From assembly GCF_007004735.1 (NCBI RefSeq), contig NZ_SSNL01000009.1:62001-126000 (forward strand): a stretch of DNA of 64,000 nt, written 5' to 3'. Source of the stretch: Salinigranum halophilum. GTDB taxonomy: Archaea > Halobacteriota > Halobacteria > Halobacteriales > Haloferacaceae. Positions 35,679 to 45,439 of this stretch are shown here, piece after piece (the first letter of the stretch is position 1; every line of letters begins with the position of its first letter). The notes below the pieces were generated by a model, which had not been told where the DNA came from, did not search any database, and worked only from the letters and a program-made list of their open reading frames with translations. The translations under genes and the position numbers were made by a program.

Positions 35679-35686
35679 TTTATTAA
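35679..35686 (+). promoter_or_regulatory. TATA box of orc copy 4 abutting an ORB-like half site
   Basis: TTTATTAA is directly preceded by GGACACGGGGG. It is about 19 nt before ATG 35701 but about 30 nt before a second in-frame ATG at 35713, so the second may be the true start of a leaderless mRNA. Confidence 0.6.
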
Positions 35687-35700
35687 TCATCATCTTATTG

Positions 35701-36984
35701 ATGTCAGATAATATGGACGGTGACGAACCGAGCTCGGAGAATCCTTACGGCACACTTGAAGGGAATCCGTATGAGACGTCTGTTGACATCTTCGCCGACG
35801 AACGCGTATTAAAAGAAGACTGGCAACCCGAGCAACTCCCCGAACGGAAACCAGAACTCGAGGAAATCAGGAACGCTCTCGCGCCTGCAACAAGAGGAGT
35901 TAACGCGCACAACCTCTTTCTGTACGGAAAAACTGGCCAAGGGAAAACCGTCGCAATCGACCACGAAATTGAGCTGCTCCAAGAATACGCCGATAGTCGC
36001 GACGATCTCAATCTGAGTGTCGTCAAGACGAGTGCGAACAATCAAACAACCAGCTATCAGCTCTGCGCACACCTCATCAAGGAGATTCGTGATGGGACGA
36101 AGAAACCGAGTGGAATCGATCAGCAGTCGATGTTCGATCTCCTATATCAGGAAATTAGTCGTCTTGATGACACGGTCATTATCGTCATCGACGAGATCGA
36201 CGCGATTGGAAGTAACGACGAACTTCTGTATGAGCTTCCGAGAGCACGGAAAAACGGTTATATCGACGACCAATGGGTGAGTGTGATCGGGATTAGTAAT
36301 AACCTTCAATTCCGTGACAATCTTTCGCCCAAAGTCAAAGATTCGCTCTACGATTCGGAGATCGAGTTCGCACCGTACAACGCAAATCAGTTGACAACAA
36401 TCCTGGAGCGACGTGCAGAACGCGCATTCGTTGCCGGTGCCCTTGATACCGAGGTGATTCCACTCTGTTCAGCGTTCGCTGCCCAAGACGAAGGCAGCGC
36501 CCGTCAGGCTATCCGTCTCTTGTATAAAGCAGGTGAGTTGGCACTCAATCGTGACGATGAGCTCGTGATTGAACAACACGTACGTGAGGCTCGTGACATC
36601 CTCGAACGAAAACGGATCGAAGAAGGGATGCGAAGTCTGACAACTCAGGATCAGTTCGCACTTCTATCCGTCGTGGCACTCGAAATCGACGCAGAAACGC
36701 CAGCTCGAACGCGGCAAGTGTACCAGAAGTACAAATCAATCGTCAATCGTCTCGATGGGAACCGACTCGTTGAGCGTCGTGTCCGAGACCATCTCCAGAG
36801 TCTCGGGATGCAGGGATTCTTGTTTGCAGAAACCCGAAACACGGGGATTCAGGGTGGAGCGCACTATCGCTTCGAGTTGAAAACCGATCTCGAGGCTACA
36901 CTCGACATTCTCGAGGAAGACGGTCGAATCGATGACGTCGTCGAGGATTTAATCAACATTGCGAATATGAAGAATCTGGTGTAG
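35701..36984 (+). CDS. orc: Orc1/Cdc6-family replication initiator (copy 4)
   Basis: 427 residues (423 from ATG 35713). Walker A GKTGQGKT (76-83, with Gln where copies 1 and 3 have Val), Walker B VIDEIDAIG, sensor-1 SVIGISNN, and a C-terminal winged helix with SLGMQGFLFAETRN. It belongs to the same paralogue group as copies 1 and 3 but has an N-terminal extension of about 28 residues and is AT-richer, pointing to recent transfer. Family-D repeats lie only on the upstream side. It is the only orc in the window on the plus strand. The convergent phosphodiesterase gene begins 33 nt after its stop. Confidence 0.93.
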   Translation: MSDNMDGDEPSSENPYGTLEGNPYETSVDIFADERVLKEDWQPEQLPERKPELEEIRNALAPATRGVNAHNLFLYGKTGQGKTVAIDHEIELLQEYADSRDDLNLSVVKTSANNQTTSYQLCAHLIKEIRDGTKKPSGIDQQSMFDLLYQEISRLDDTVIIVIDEIDAIGSNDELLYELPRARKNGYIDDQWVSVIGISNNLQFRDNLSPKVKDSLYDSEIEFAPYNANQLTTILERRAERAFVAGALDTEVIPLCSAFAAQDEGSARQAIRLLYKAGELALNRDDELVIEQHVREARDILERKRIEEGMRSLTTQDQFALLSVVALEIDAETPARTRQVYQKYKSIVNRLDGNRLVERRVRDHLQSLGMQGFLFAETRNTGIQGGAHYRFELKTDLEATLDILEEDGRIDDVVEDLINIANMKNLV

Positions 36985-37016
36985 TTCTCTCGAATTTACA
37001 AACTGACTGATACGAC

Positions 37017-38675
37017 TCAGTCGAGGTAGCCCATCTGCTTGAGTCGGTCGGCGACGACGTCGAAGTCCTTGCCGTCGGCTTCGTCGTCGGCGGTGAGGAA
37101 CCGACGCTCGCCGGTTTCGAGAGCCGGCTCGAGGGGGACGCCGTCGTCGACCAGCGAACGTCCGTCGAGGCCGCTCGGGTCGATTCCGAGTAACGTGAGG
37201 ACCGTCGGCGCGATGTCGACGACCGAGGGCGTAGAGGCGCCGAAGCCGGTCTCGGGGTCGATTTTCGGCCCCGCGGCGACGACGAGACCGGTCCAGGTGT
37301 GGCTGAACTCGTCGGTCTCGCCGAAGACACGCTCACGGACCACGTCCGACACCTTCCAGCGCATCCCCGCGGGACGGAGCAGGATGTCGGGCGCGCTCGC
37401 TTCGTTCTGGACGTCGTCGACGAGCGCGTGGCGGTCTTCGACGGCCTCGAAGACGAGCGAGCCGTCGGGCGCACGCAGCGCACGCAGGTCCGCGACCAGT
37501 TCGGCCCGGAACGCGTCGAACTCCGCCGCGGGGACGACGCCGCCGTCGTCGCGTCCGGCGACGTTACAGCGGATGCCGAGCGAGGAGAGCGAGCGGCAGT
37601 ACGCCGCAGAGCCCTCGACGTCGACGTACTCGCCGGCGTCGACCACCTCGAGGAGGAGCGACTCGGGGAGCACTCGAGCGACGGCCTCGTCGAGGCCGAC
37701 GCGTGCGAGGAGGCGTTCGACGCGCGTCGGAGTCAGTCCGACCCGGGAGAGCCCACCGAGGACCCCACCGACGGCACGCTCTCGGAGTGACGTCCCGTGG
37801 TCGTCCCCGTCCGCGTCGTCGTTACCGCGCATCGCGTGCTTCTCGCCCTCGTTCCAGACGTGGCGTTCTGCCGTCTCGGAGGTGACGAGGTCGCCGCGCT
37901 CGCGGAGCCAGGCGTTGAGGTAGACGACGCGGTCGTACTGGTGGATGCCGTGGTCCGAGACGAGGACGACGTGGTCGTCCGCGCCGACGAGGTCACACAG
38001 GCGCTTCACGCCGGCGTCGACGCGGCGGTAGACACGGGCGATAGCCTCCAGGTCGGTGCCGTCGGTGTGGAAGACGGCGTCGGGGGCCTGGAACTGCACC
38101 ATCATGAACGACCAGTCGCGCTCGTCCGCGAGGCGTTCGGCGACGGCGACCCGGGAGTCGATGAGGCGCTCGTACTCCGCGATTCGTCCCGCCTTCGAGC
38201 CCGCGTCGCGGCCGTAGACGGTGTAGTCGTCGAGGCCGAGGTCGGCCAGCGAACGCTCCTCCCCGTCGACCATCACCGGTGCACCCTCCGGTGCGAGATA
38301 GCCAGGGACGAGCGCGCCGTCGAACGCGTGGAGTGGGTGCGTCACAGGCACGTTCACGACGACGGACGACAGCCCGTGCGCCGACAGCGTCTCCCAGAGG
38401 AACGGCGCCCGGACGTCGGCGGCGCTCACCAGTCGGGGGGCACCGTCGTCGTACGAGTGGAAGTCGTAGACGCCGTGGCGCCACGGCTCGACGCCCGTGA
38501 CGACGGAGGGCCACGCCGACGGGGTCCACGGTGGGAACGTCGTGTCGAGGTCGCGGGCCACGCCCTCGTCGATGAGCGCCCGGATGGCCGGCAGCTCACC
38601 CCGGTCGAACAGCGGGTCGAGCTGCTCGAAGCACGCGGCGTCGATCCCGATGAGAAGAACCTTGCCCTGAGTCAT
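37017..38675 (-). CDS. Alkaline-phosphatase-fold phosphodiesterase/nucleotide pyrophosphatase
   Basis: 552 residues from ATG 38675. N-terminal KVLLIGIDAACFEQLDP with the first metal-binding Asp, FPPWTPSAWPSVVTG with a likely Thr/Ser nucleophile, PDAVFHTDGTD and LVSDHGIHQYD with further metal ligands, and SHTWTGLVVAAGP with the last His: the order found in the type I phosphodiesterase branch of the alkaline phosphatase superfamily. No signal peptide, so it acts in the cytoplasm. Haloarchaeal members often sit in glycosylation or sulfation clusters, which would fit the glycosyltransferases nearby; the substrate is unknown. Confidence 0.88.
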   Translation of the reverse strand: MTQGKVLLIGIDAACFEQLDPLFDRGELPAIRALIDEGVARDLDTTFPPWTPSAWPSVVTGVEPWRHGVYDFHSYDDGAPRLVSAADVRAPFLWETLSAHGLSSVVVNVPVTHPLHAFDGALVPGYLAPEGAPVMVDGEERSLADLGLDDYTVYGRDAGSKAGRIAEYERLIDSRVAVAERLADERDWSFMMVQFQAPDAVFHTDGTDLEAIARVYRRVDAGVKRLCDLVGADDHVVLVSDHGIHQYDRVVYLNAWLRERGDLVTSETAERHVWNEGEKHAMRGNDDADGDDHGTSLRERAVGGVLGGLSRVGLTPTRVERLLARVGLDEAVARVLPESLLLEVVDAGEYVDVEGSAAYCRSLSSLGIRCNVAGRDDGGVVPAAEFDAFRAELVADLRALRAPDGSLVFEAVEDRHALVDDVQNEASAPDILLRPAGMRWKVSDVVRERVFGETDEFSHTWTGLVVAAGPKIDPETGFGASTPSVVDIAPTVLTLLGIDPSGLDGRSLVDDGVPLEPALETGERRFLTADDEADGKDFDVVADRLKQMGYLD

Positions 38676-38789
38676 TACCCCTCGAACGACCGATTCCGGC
38701 ATTAACATGGGCCGCCTAAACCGCCTCTCGTCGCTCGCGTGTCGGGTAGGCGAGCCCTACTCCCTCCTCCGAACTGACTTCGCCCCGCC

Positions 38790-39911
38790 TCACGCCGTGA
38801 GGCCCGCGCCCTCGACGAAGCGGTCGAGGTCGGCGCGGGTGTTGAACGCGTGGACCGAGACACGGACGCAGTCGATACTCGGGATGACGCGAACCTTCAC
38901 ACCCTGCTCGTCGAGACGCTCGACGGTCCCCTCGGGGTCGTCCACTTCGACGGTCACCAGCCCGGAGTGGAACGACGGGGGGCTCAACAGCTTCTCGTCG
39001 GGGATGCGAGACTTGAGGTAGCCGGTGAGCGCCGCGATGCGCTCCATTCGGACGTCGACGCCGTCCGCCTGCGCGCGCTCGATGGCCTCGACCAGTCCCG
39101 CGTAGGGGGCCGGGTTCGTCGTCGCGACTTCGAGTCGCTGGGCACCGGGTTTGTACTCGTAGTCCGCGGTGTTGGCGTCCTCGACGCTCCGGTAGCCGAT
39201 CTGCCGGGGGGTGAGCCAGTCTTCGGCCCCCTCGCGGACGTAGAGGAAGCCGGCCCCCCACGGGCCCAGAAGCCACTTGTGACCCGCGGCCGCGACGAAG
39301 TCCGCTCCCCACGACTCGACGTCGACAGGCCGCGCCCCGACGGCCTGGACCGCGTCGACGAGGACGCGCGCCCCGACGTCGTGCGCCAGTTCGGTCACCG
39401 CCTCGACGGGGAGCCGACAGCCGTACGCCCACTCCGTCGCCGACAGCGAGACGAGGCGGACGTCCTCGTCTACGACGTCGGCCACGTCGTCGGGGTCCAG
39501 TCGCCCCCTGTCGGTCTCGACGATGCGGACCTCGACCCCGTGGAGGTCCGCCAGCCGACGCCACGGCAACTCGCCCGCGCTGTGTTCGACGTCGGTCGTG
39601 ACGATGACGTCGCCGGCCTCCCACTCGCTGGCGCAGGCGATGCGGTTGATGCCGTCCGTGGTCGACTGCGTGAGGGCGACCTCGGACTCGTCCGCCCCGA
39701 GGAGGCCGGCCGCGGCCCTCCGCGCCTCGTCGTACACCTCGAACGCGTACGTGTACATCCCCTCCTCGGTGGGGGCGCGATACCCCTGCTCTGTGACGCA
39801 CGACTGGACGGCCTCGGCTACTGGCCGGGGCAGCGGGGCGCTCGCTCCAGTGTTCAGGTAGACGACCTCTTCGAGCGCGGGAATCGACGCGCGGAGTTCG
39901 TTCGGGTTCAT
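38790..39911 (-). CDS. Class V aminotransferase (cysteine desulfurase-like)
   Basis: 373 residues from ATG 39911. PLP-dependent fold type I: YLNTGASAPLP at the N-terminus, TQSTTDGINRIA cofactor loop, LVDAVQAVGA with the Asp that contacts the pyridine nitrogen, and AAAGHKWLLGPWG with the Schiff-base Lys (about residue 218). There is no Cys in a SufS-like mobile loop near the C-terminus, so desulfurase activity is not assured; other activities such as kynureninase-like or isopenicillin-epimerase-like reactions are possible. A stand-alone gene. Confidence 0.9.
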   Translation of the reverse strand: MNPNELRASIPALEEVVYLNTGASAPLPRPVAEAVQSCVTEQGYRAPTEEGMYTYAFEVYDEARRAAAGLLGADESEVALTQSTTDGINRIACASEWEAGDVIVTTDVEHSAGELPWRRLADLHGVEVRIVETDRGRLDPDDVADVVDEDVRLVSLSATEWAYGCRLPVEAVTELAHDVGARVLVDAVQAVGARPVDVESWGADFVAAAGHKWLLGPWGAGFLYVREGAEDWLTPRQIGYRSVEDANTADYEYKPGAQRLEVATTNPAPYAGLVEAIERAQADGVDVRMERIAALTGYLKSRIPDEKLLSPPSFHSGLVTVEVDDPEGTVERLDEQGVKVRVIPSIDCVRVSVHAFNTRADLDRFVEGAGLTA

Positions 39912-40620
39912 CTGCCTCACCGTTGTGTCCGGGGGGTGTTCGTCGTTGTGCCTCCGGCACGCACTGACGCGTCGTCGTCGCCCGACCGCGCGACGGCGCT
40001 GTCGCTCTCGGGGACGGTCCTGCGGAAAAACGGGTGTCTCTGTGCGGCTCGTGTCGTCGAACGCGTCGACCGGTGTGTTATGCGATGGTGACCGCCGCCG
40101 CCACGAAGGACCAGCGAGTCCCCGTCCGGGGCTCGTGCTTCTTGGATTCGGCCGTCGACCGGTCGCGCTTGTGTTTCCAGTTCATTGCATGCTGACTAAA
40201 GATTTACTCGGATATAAGTTTTCTACTTTTCTGACAATTCTGTCACGGTCGTTCACAACGATTCGCGTGAAAAAAATGCCTGTTCGTTGTGAATATCGTG
40301 GCAGCCCGGGTTTTTCGTTCACATTTCTGCTGTCGGTTCCCGGCGGTCGGTGGTCTCGTCCGGACACCACGTGCGCTCGTCCGCCCATCGATGCACGGTC
40401 GCGTCCATCGCGCGGGCGGACCACCTCTCGCTTGGCTGGACGTCTCGCGCTGGCCGGTCGTGGCGGCCCGCGCTCGGACCCGTCCGGCCGGCCTCCCGCC
40501 CCGGTGACCGGACGAAATCGGCGGTTTCGACGGTTATCGGCGTCATTACAATGCCGGTTTCACCCCTCCTCTGAGCGTGACTCTCTACGCTCTGTGCCGG
40601 TCCAGTGGAGGTGATTCGCC
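39912..40620. other. Long intergenic region, no gene seen
   Basis: 709 nt between divergent genes. The centre (about 40195-40300) is AT-rich with TATA-like GGATATAAG at about 40210. The 3' part is GC-rich without coding features. It probably holds promoters for both flanking genes. Confidence 0.5.
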
Positions 40621-42606
40621 GTGGCGCCCGACCTCGTGAACTCGACGCGCCGACAGGTCACCCTCACGCCGACGTCCGTCTCGTTCCTGTACGGCGTCAC
40701 CGCCCAGCGTGTGGCCGTCCTCGTGGCCGCCGCCGCCATCGCCGTCCTCTCGGCCTACATCGTCGCCACGCCGCCGGCGACGGCGTACGAGCCGTCGCTC
40801 ATCGAGGCGTTCCCCCTCCCCTTCTGGGTCGCCTTCGGCGTCGGACTCGCCGCCCTCCTCGTCACGTTCGTCGGCGCTGGAGCGACGGGCAGCAGTTACT
40901 GGAAACACGGGTTCGTCCTCCTCGCGACGCAGTACGGGCTGTTCTTCTCGCTCCCGCTCGTCCGCGGCTACTTCCTCTACGGCCGCGGCCACTCCGACTC
41001 GCTCTTTCACCTCACGGCGGTGAAAGAGCTCGTCTACAGCGGTCTGCTCTCGGGGCGCGTGTTCTACCCCCACGAACACTTCCTCTTCAGCGAACTCGTG
41101 CTCGTGGGTGTCCCCGTCGAGTCGCTCGTGAGCCTCGTCCCGTTCGTCTTCGCGCTCGCGTTCATCGGCGGCATCGGCCTGTTCGTCCGCGAACTCACGG
41201 GGTCGCCCGCCGGCCTCCCGCTGGGCATCGCCGCGGGGATGCCGCTGGTCTTCTCGAAGTTCTACACCCAGCTTCACCCCTCGGTCCTCTCGTTTTTCCT
41301 CTTCCCGCTCGTGCTTCTCATGCTCGAACGCGGCCGTCGGACGAACGCGCAGCGGTACGTCGCGCTCGCGACGGTGTACGGCCTCGCGATGGTGTTCTTC
41401 CACCCCATCACGGCCCTCCTGCTCGTCGTCCTCATCACGAGCACGTTCGTCTTCGGCCACGTCTACCGGTTCGTGACCAAGACGCCCGTCCGGACGCTCC
41501 GCGCCCGACTCGCGTTCGCCATCCTCCCGGCGACGTTCATCTGGTACATCGGCTTCCCGCGCACCCAGGAGAACATCCGCGAGATCGTCGCCGCCCAGGG
41601 TGAGAGCGCCGCTGACAAGCAGGCCGACCTCCTCGCCGGCTCCGTCCTCAACACCGAGGAGCTCGTCATGCGGTTCGTCGAGCTGTACGGTGCCGTCTTC
41701 ATCCTCTTCGCGCTCGCCGGCGTCGTCTGTCTCGTCGTGCTCGCGGACCTCCTCCGCCGTCGCTCCGACTACGCCGAGAGCTACCTCGCCACCGAATTCG
41801 TCATCGGCGCGGGCATCGCCGCCACGTTCATCGCCGTCTCGCTCGTCGCGAACGGCCCCATCCGGGTCTCGCGGTACATGATCTTGATGGCGATGGTGCT
41901 GACCGCTCTGCTGTTCGTCCGGGTGCTCTCGTGGCCCCGCGGCGTCACCCGGACCGTGGGTGCCGTCGTGCTCACCCTGCTGGTGCTCTCGTCGGCGCTC
42001 CTCGGGAGCTTCACCGTGTACGACCCGAACAAGCACATGACCCAGAGCGAACACGAGGGGGCCTTCTTCCTCCTCGAACACTCGACCGGCGACCACCTGA
42101 TCCGCTCGCACTCGCTCACCCAGAAGACGCAGTACTTCACCACCGCGGGGACGGACGTCAAACACGACCGGACGCTGATGCGCGTGAGCGGGACGGGCAA
42201 GCAGTACCCGAAGTTCGCGCTCGCCCCACAGTTCGGATACGACGAGTACGACCGGGCGTCGGTCGGCATCGGTGCTGGCTACGTCGCCACCCACGAGTAC
42301 GACCGGGCGTATCTGGAGACGTCGTACTTCACCGACGCACAGCGTGAGGCGCTGTTCCTCCACGACGAGACGACCCTCGAACGGATGAGCCGCGACCGCA
42401 CCGTCCAGAAGGTCTACTCGAACGGCGGCTTCGAGGGCTGGCTCGTCCGCTGGACCGACGAGAAACCGGCTGCCGCGGCTGCCTCCGGGGCCGACGCGGG
42501 TGCGCAGGCCACCACCGCGTCCGGTTCCGGCGGTGCCCCCGTGACCGACGCCGACACCGGGGCCGACGTCCGACCGGTGACGGCTCCCGTTGTCGCCCCG
42601 GCGTGA
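40621..42606 (+). CDS. Polytopic GT-C-like membrane protein
   Basis: 661 residues, GTG start. About twelve hydrophobic segments occupy residues 30-465; a soluble C-terminal domain follows and ends in an Ala/Thr-rich tail. After the third membrane segment comes GRGHSDSLFHLTAVKEL (D126, H130), placed like the acidic first external loop motif of GT-C glycosyltransferases that use lipid-phosphate sugars. I therefore suggest a membrane glycosyltransferase adding sugars outside the cell, but no family name is certain. It lies upstream of the surface-protein and glycosyltransferase genes at 43-50 kb. Confidence 0.75.
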   Translation: MAPDLVNSTRRQVTLTPTSVSFLYGVTAQRVAVLVAAAAIAVLSAYIVATPPATAYEPSLIEAFPLPFWVAFGVGLAALLVTFVGAGATGSSYWKHGFVLLATQYGLFFSLPLVRGYFLYGRGHSDSLFHLTAVKELVYSGLLSGRVFYPHEHFLFSELVLVGVPVESLVSLVPFVFALAFIGGIGLFVRELTGSPAGLPLGIAAGMPLVFSKFYTQLHPSVLSFFLFPLVLLMLERGRRTNAQRYVALATVYGLAMVFFHPITALLLVVLITSTFVFGHVYRFVTKTPVRTLRARLAFAILPATFIWYIGFPRTQENIREIVAAQGESAADKQADLLAGSVLNTEELVMRFVELYGAVFILFALAGVVCLVVLADLLRRRSDYAESYLATEFVIGAGIAATFIAVSLVANGPIRVSRYMILMAMVLTALLFVRVLSWPRGVTRTVGAVVLTLLVLSSALLGSFTVYDPNKHMTQSEHEGAFFLLEHSTGDHLIRSHSLTQKTQYFTTAGTDVKHDRTLMRVSGTGKQYPKFALAPQFGYDEYDRASVGIGAGYVATHEYDRAYLETSYFTDAQREALFLHDETTLERMSRDRTVQKVYSNGGFEGWLVRWTDEKPAAAAASGADAGAQATTASGSGGAPVTDADTGADVRPVTAPVVAPA

Positions 42607-43083
42607 CTGGCGGACCCGTCGCTTGTACCTGCGGTCACTTCAGGTGACTCCTGTTCGGCTTTCACTCGCGACCCGGTCGGAACGCGGCACGCGTGACTCG
42701 CGCTCGCCTCGACTGTCCGCCGTCGGTCGAGACAGAGGCCGATACGCATCCGACTGCGAGAAACTGCTACATTCGACTCTCGTTCGCGCGTTGTGTGCGG
42801 GCGCGAGGTCGTCGCGCCCGCCCTGGCACCGCAACCGTGCCGCAAGAGTCGACAGCCGAGACAGACGAGACCAGGGCAGCGGGGACGGACACCCCCGTCT
42901 CCGCCGCCTGACCGGCCCGTCGTCCCGTCCCCGTCTCCGTCTCTGTCGGCGGTGCAGTGGGGTCGCCGCTCGGGGTCGGCTATCGATTCACGCCGCTCGC
43001 CGGCGGCTGTCGGTTCGGTCGCGGTGTGCGTCGCGCGCGGCGGGACTACGAGGGCGGGCCGTCCCGCACTCGCGGTCCACCGT
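42607..43083. other. Intergenic region, no gene seen
   Basis: 477 nt between convergent genes. Pyrimidine-rich runs follow the stop at 42606. No recognisable coding or RNA feature. Confidence 0.5.
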
Positions 43084-45018
43084 TCAGCGTTTTCTCAGGT
43101 CGTCGAACGAGACCGACGTGTTGTCGGCACCGAACCCGAGCGCCCCGCTCGTGTACGCCGTGTCCGTCGCCGAGACCGTCGCGAACTCCGTGCCGTCTTC
43201 GGTGGACGCGCTCGCGGCGATGTTCCCGTCGCCGTCGAGGGAGAACTCGACGCGGTTCCACGACTCGGGGTACTGCTCGCAGGACTGGCTCGCCAGTGTC
43301 GTCGTGGCCCCGTCGTCGTACCGGACGATGGAGAGCTCCTTGCTCCAGCCGAAGTCGACCTCGATTCCGTAGCCGGAGAGGTCGTCCTTCCCGGTCGAAG
43401 CCTCGTCGACGCAGCAGAGCACCTGCGCGAACGTCCCGCCGTACTGCCAGACGCGGACGTCGTAGGTCGCGCCGATTTCGGTGTCGAGGCCGGTGTGCCA
43501 GATGCCCCCGTTGCTCGACGACTCGAGGTGGCCGTCGCCCGCGTAGGGGCGGCTCGACGAGCGCGAGAACGCGCCGGTGTCGCCGGCGTACGCCGAGAGG
43601 TCGCCCTCGAAGTCTTCGAGGACACCGCTCGGGGTCGTCGACCCCGAATCCGACTCGGAACCGTCCGAGCCCGAATCGGGCGAGTCCGAGTCCGCCGAGC
43701 CGTCGTAGGGGACGCTCCCCATCGCCTCGACGAACCCGCCGTCCTGTGCGACGCTGAGCGCGGCGCTCTGCCACGCACTCCCGTCGAAGTACCGGACGCC
43801 GACGGGTTCGACGTAGGTCCCGCCGTCGCCGATCATGAGCGACGCCGTCGGGGTCGGCTCCGTCGTGACGTCCCCGGCGGGGACGGCACCGATGTCGGGC
43901 GCCTCGCCCGAGTAGTCCATGCCGACGTCGGTGCCGGCGTCGACCAGCGGGCTGTCGGCCGTCGGCTGGACGAAGTCCGGGGAGGTGGGGTCCGTCGAGA
44001 CGAACGAGGGGCGCTCGATACCGAGGTCCCAGGTGTTCGACCCCGAGTTGACGTTCCAGAGCGAGCCGACCTCCTGGTTACCGTTGTCGAACGACGCACA
44101 GTTGCGCGCGTAGTGGTCGGGGTCCGTGTCACCGGTGAAGTGGAAGCCGTACGTGCCGTTGTTCCACGCGGTGCAGTGGTAGAACTCGTTCGTCACCGAC
44201 GAGCCGTTGGTGTCGAACCCGCGTGCGGTGTTGTCCCAGGCGATACAGCGCCTGAGGACGTTCCCGCCCGTCCCCCAGCCGCCACCGACCTTGAAACCGT
44301 TGCCGTCGCCGACCGCGCCGTCACCGTCCGTGCCGTTCTCGTAGGCGAGACAGTCGACCATCACCGAGGGGCGCTCGGGGTCGTTGTCGAAGAAGTCGAA
44401 CCCGTCGTCGGCGTTGCGGTACGCCTCACACCGGATGAAGGTGTGGCCGCCGCTTCGCCCCGCCGAGTTCGACCCGCCGATGTAGAAGCCGTCGGAGTCG
44501 CCGTCGTCCGCGCCGTGGTGGCAGACGACGTCGCGAATCGTGTGGTCGAACGACCGCCCGTAGAAGATGAGGCCGTTGCCGTTCCACTGGGAGGTGTTCC
44601 CGTAGTGGTGGATCTCCATGTCCTCGAACAGGCAGTTCCGCGAGGCCTGCCCGTCGGTGCCGTTACACCGGATGGCGTTCTTGCCGACGTTGCGGACCTC
44701 GATGCCTCGCCACGTCATGTGCTGGACGCCCCAGAGGTCGATGCCGTGGCCGTCGTAGTTCGAGCAGTCGATGACCGGGCGCTCGTCCTCGTACGCCTCG
44801 ATGACGATGCGCTCGGAGGCCGTCCCTTTTGTCTGCCACCAGACGGGCTTCGACGGCGGATAGAGGACCCCAGTGTCGCGGAGCTTGACCGTGTCTCCCG
44901 GACCGAGGGCGTTCTCGCCGTCGCTCTCGACGGGTCCGAACGTCGCGAACGCGTCGGTGGGGGACGTCCCCGCGTTCGCGTCGCTGCCGTTGGCCGGGTC
45001 GATGTAGTAGGTCGTCAT
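43084..45018 (-). CDS. Right-handed parallel beta-helix protein with C-terminal jelly-roll-like domain
   Basis: 644 residues. Residues about 1-370 consist of repeating turns rich in Asn, Gly and Asp (NVGKNAIRCNGTDG, YRNADDGFDFFDND, NNGTYGFHFTGDT), typical of pectate-lyase/PL9-like beta helices with Asn ladders. Then a Ser/Asp-rich linker (about 455-490) and a beta-sandwich-like C-terminal domain with a Cys-Cys pair (VLCCVDEA). There is no signal peptide; the N-terminus MTTYYIDPANGSDANAGT starts directly in the helix cap. It is followed on the minus-strand genome map by a fibre-like small gene whose product resembles tail-fibre adaptors, so a tail-spike-like or surface-appendage role is possible. 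Confidence 0.85.
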   Translation of the reverse strand: MTTYYIDPANGSDANAGTSPTDAFATFGPVESDGENALGPGDTVKLRDTGVLYPPSKPVWWQTKGTASERIVIEAYEDERPVIDCSNYDGHGIDLWGVQHMTWRGIEVRNVGKNAIRCNGTDGQASRNCLFEDMEIHHYGNTSQWNGNGLIFYGRSFDHTIRDVVCHHGADDGDSDGFYIGGSNSAGRSGGHTFIRCEAYRNADDGFDFFDNDPERPSVMVDCLAYENGTDGDGAVGDGNGFKVGGGWGTGGNVLRRCIAWDNTARGFDTNGSSVTNEFYHCTAWNNGTYGFHFTGDTDPDHYARNCASFDNGNQEVGSLWNVNSGSNTWDLGIERPSFVSTDPTSPDFVQPTADSPLVDAGTDVGMDYSGEAPDIGAVPAGDVTTEPTPTASLMIGDGGTYVEPVGVRYFDGSAWQSAALSVAQDGGFVEAMGSVPYDGSADSDSPDSGSDGSESDSGSTTPSGVLEDFEGDLSAYAGDTGAFSRSSSRPYAGDGHLESSSNGGIWHTGLDTEIGATYDVRVWQYGGTFAQVLCCVDEASTGKDDLSGYGIEVDFGWSKELSIVRYDDGATTTLASQSCEQYPESWNRVEFSLDGDGNIAASASTEDGTEFATVSATDTAYTSGALGFGADNTSVSFDDLRKR

Positions 45019-45027
45019 GGCGCTGGC

Positions 45028-45333
45028 TCAGTTCGTCTGGATCCAGATGTCCCCGTCGGAGGGGTCTGCCGGCTCCGCCGACTGGACGTAGACGTCGCCG
45101 GGTAACTTCGCGACGTCGCCGACGTGGGCCCACGCGGAGCCGTCGCCGACGTACACCTTCTGGGTGTCCGTCGCGAAGAACTTCGCGCCGGCTTTCGCCT
45201 CGTAGTTCGCTCTGTTCGCGTCGACGTCGCGAATCTCGACGTCCGTGTCGAGCTTCTCGAAGTTGTCGTTCAGGGGGATGTGCCAGTCGAGCGTGCCGGG
45301 CTCGGGGGTGTCGTACTCGTGGTTACTCGTCAT
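45028..45333 (-). CDS. Small tail-fibre-like protein
   Basis: 101 residues. The N-terminus (TLDWHIPLNDNFEKLDTDVEIRD) resembles the start of phage tail or baseplate fibre proteins in which an N-terminal peptide docks to the particle. The C-terminal half has short Trp/Gly-containing repeats (KVYVGDGSAWAHVG and GDIWIQTN) typical of trimeric fibre beta structures. The stop is 10 nt upstream of the beta-helix gene start, so the two form an operon. No signal peptide. It may be part of a domesticated phage-tail-like structure or a cell-surface fibre; no other tail genes are seen in the window. Confidence 0.75.
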   Translation of the reverse strand: MTSNHEYDTPEPGTLDWHIPLNDNFEKLDTDVEIRDVDANRANYEAKAGAKFFATDTQKVYVGDGSAWAHVGDVAKLPGDVYVQSAEPADPSDGDIWIQTN

Positions 45334-45439
45334 GGTCTCGTGCTGTGTCGTGGGTGTCGTCTGTGGTTCGCGTGCCGTGTGGGTGTCTGGTTCGCGTGCC
45401 GTTGTCGTCGTGTGCCGTGTCGTTCGCCGCTCGGTGCGG

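Noticed and set aside
42793-45105. Long plus-strand open frame opposite the beta-helix gene
   Set aside because: Low-complexity Arg/Val/Asp translation; the minus-strand beta-helix repeats with Asn ladders are far more protein-like.
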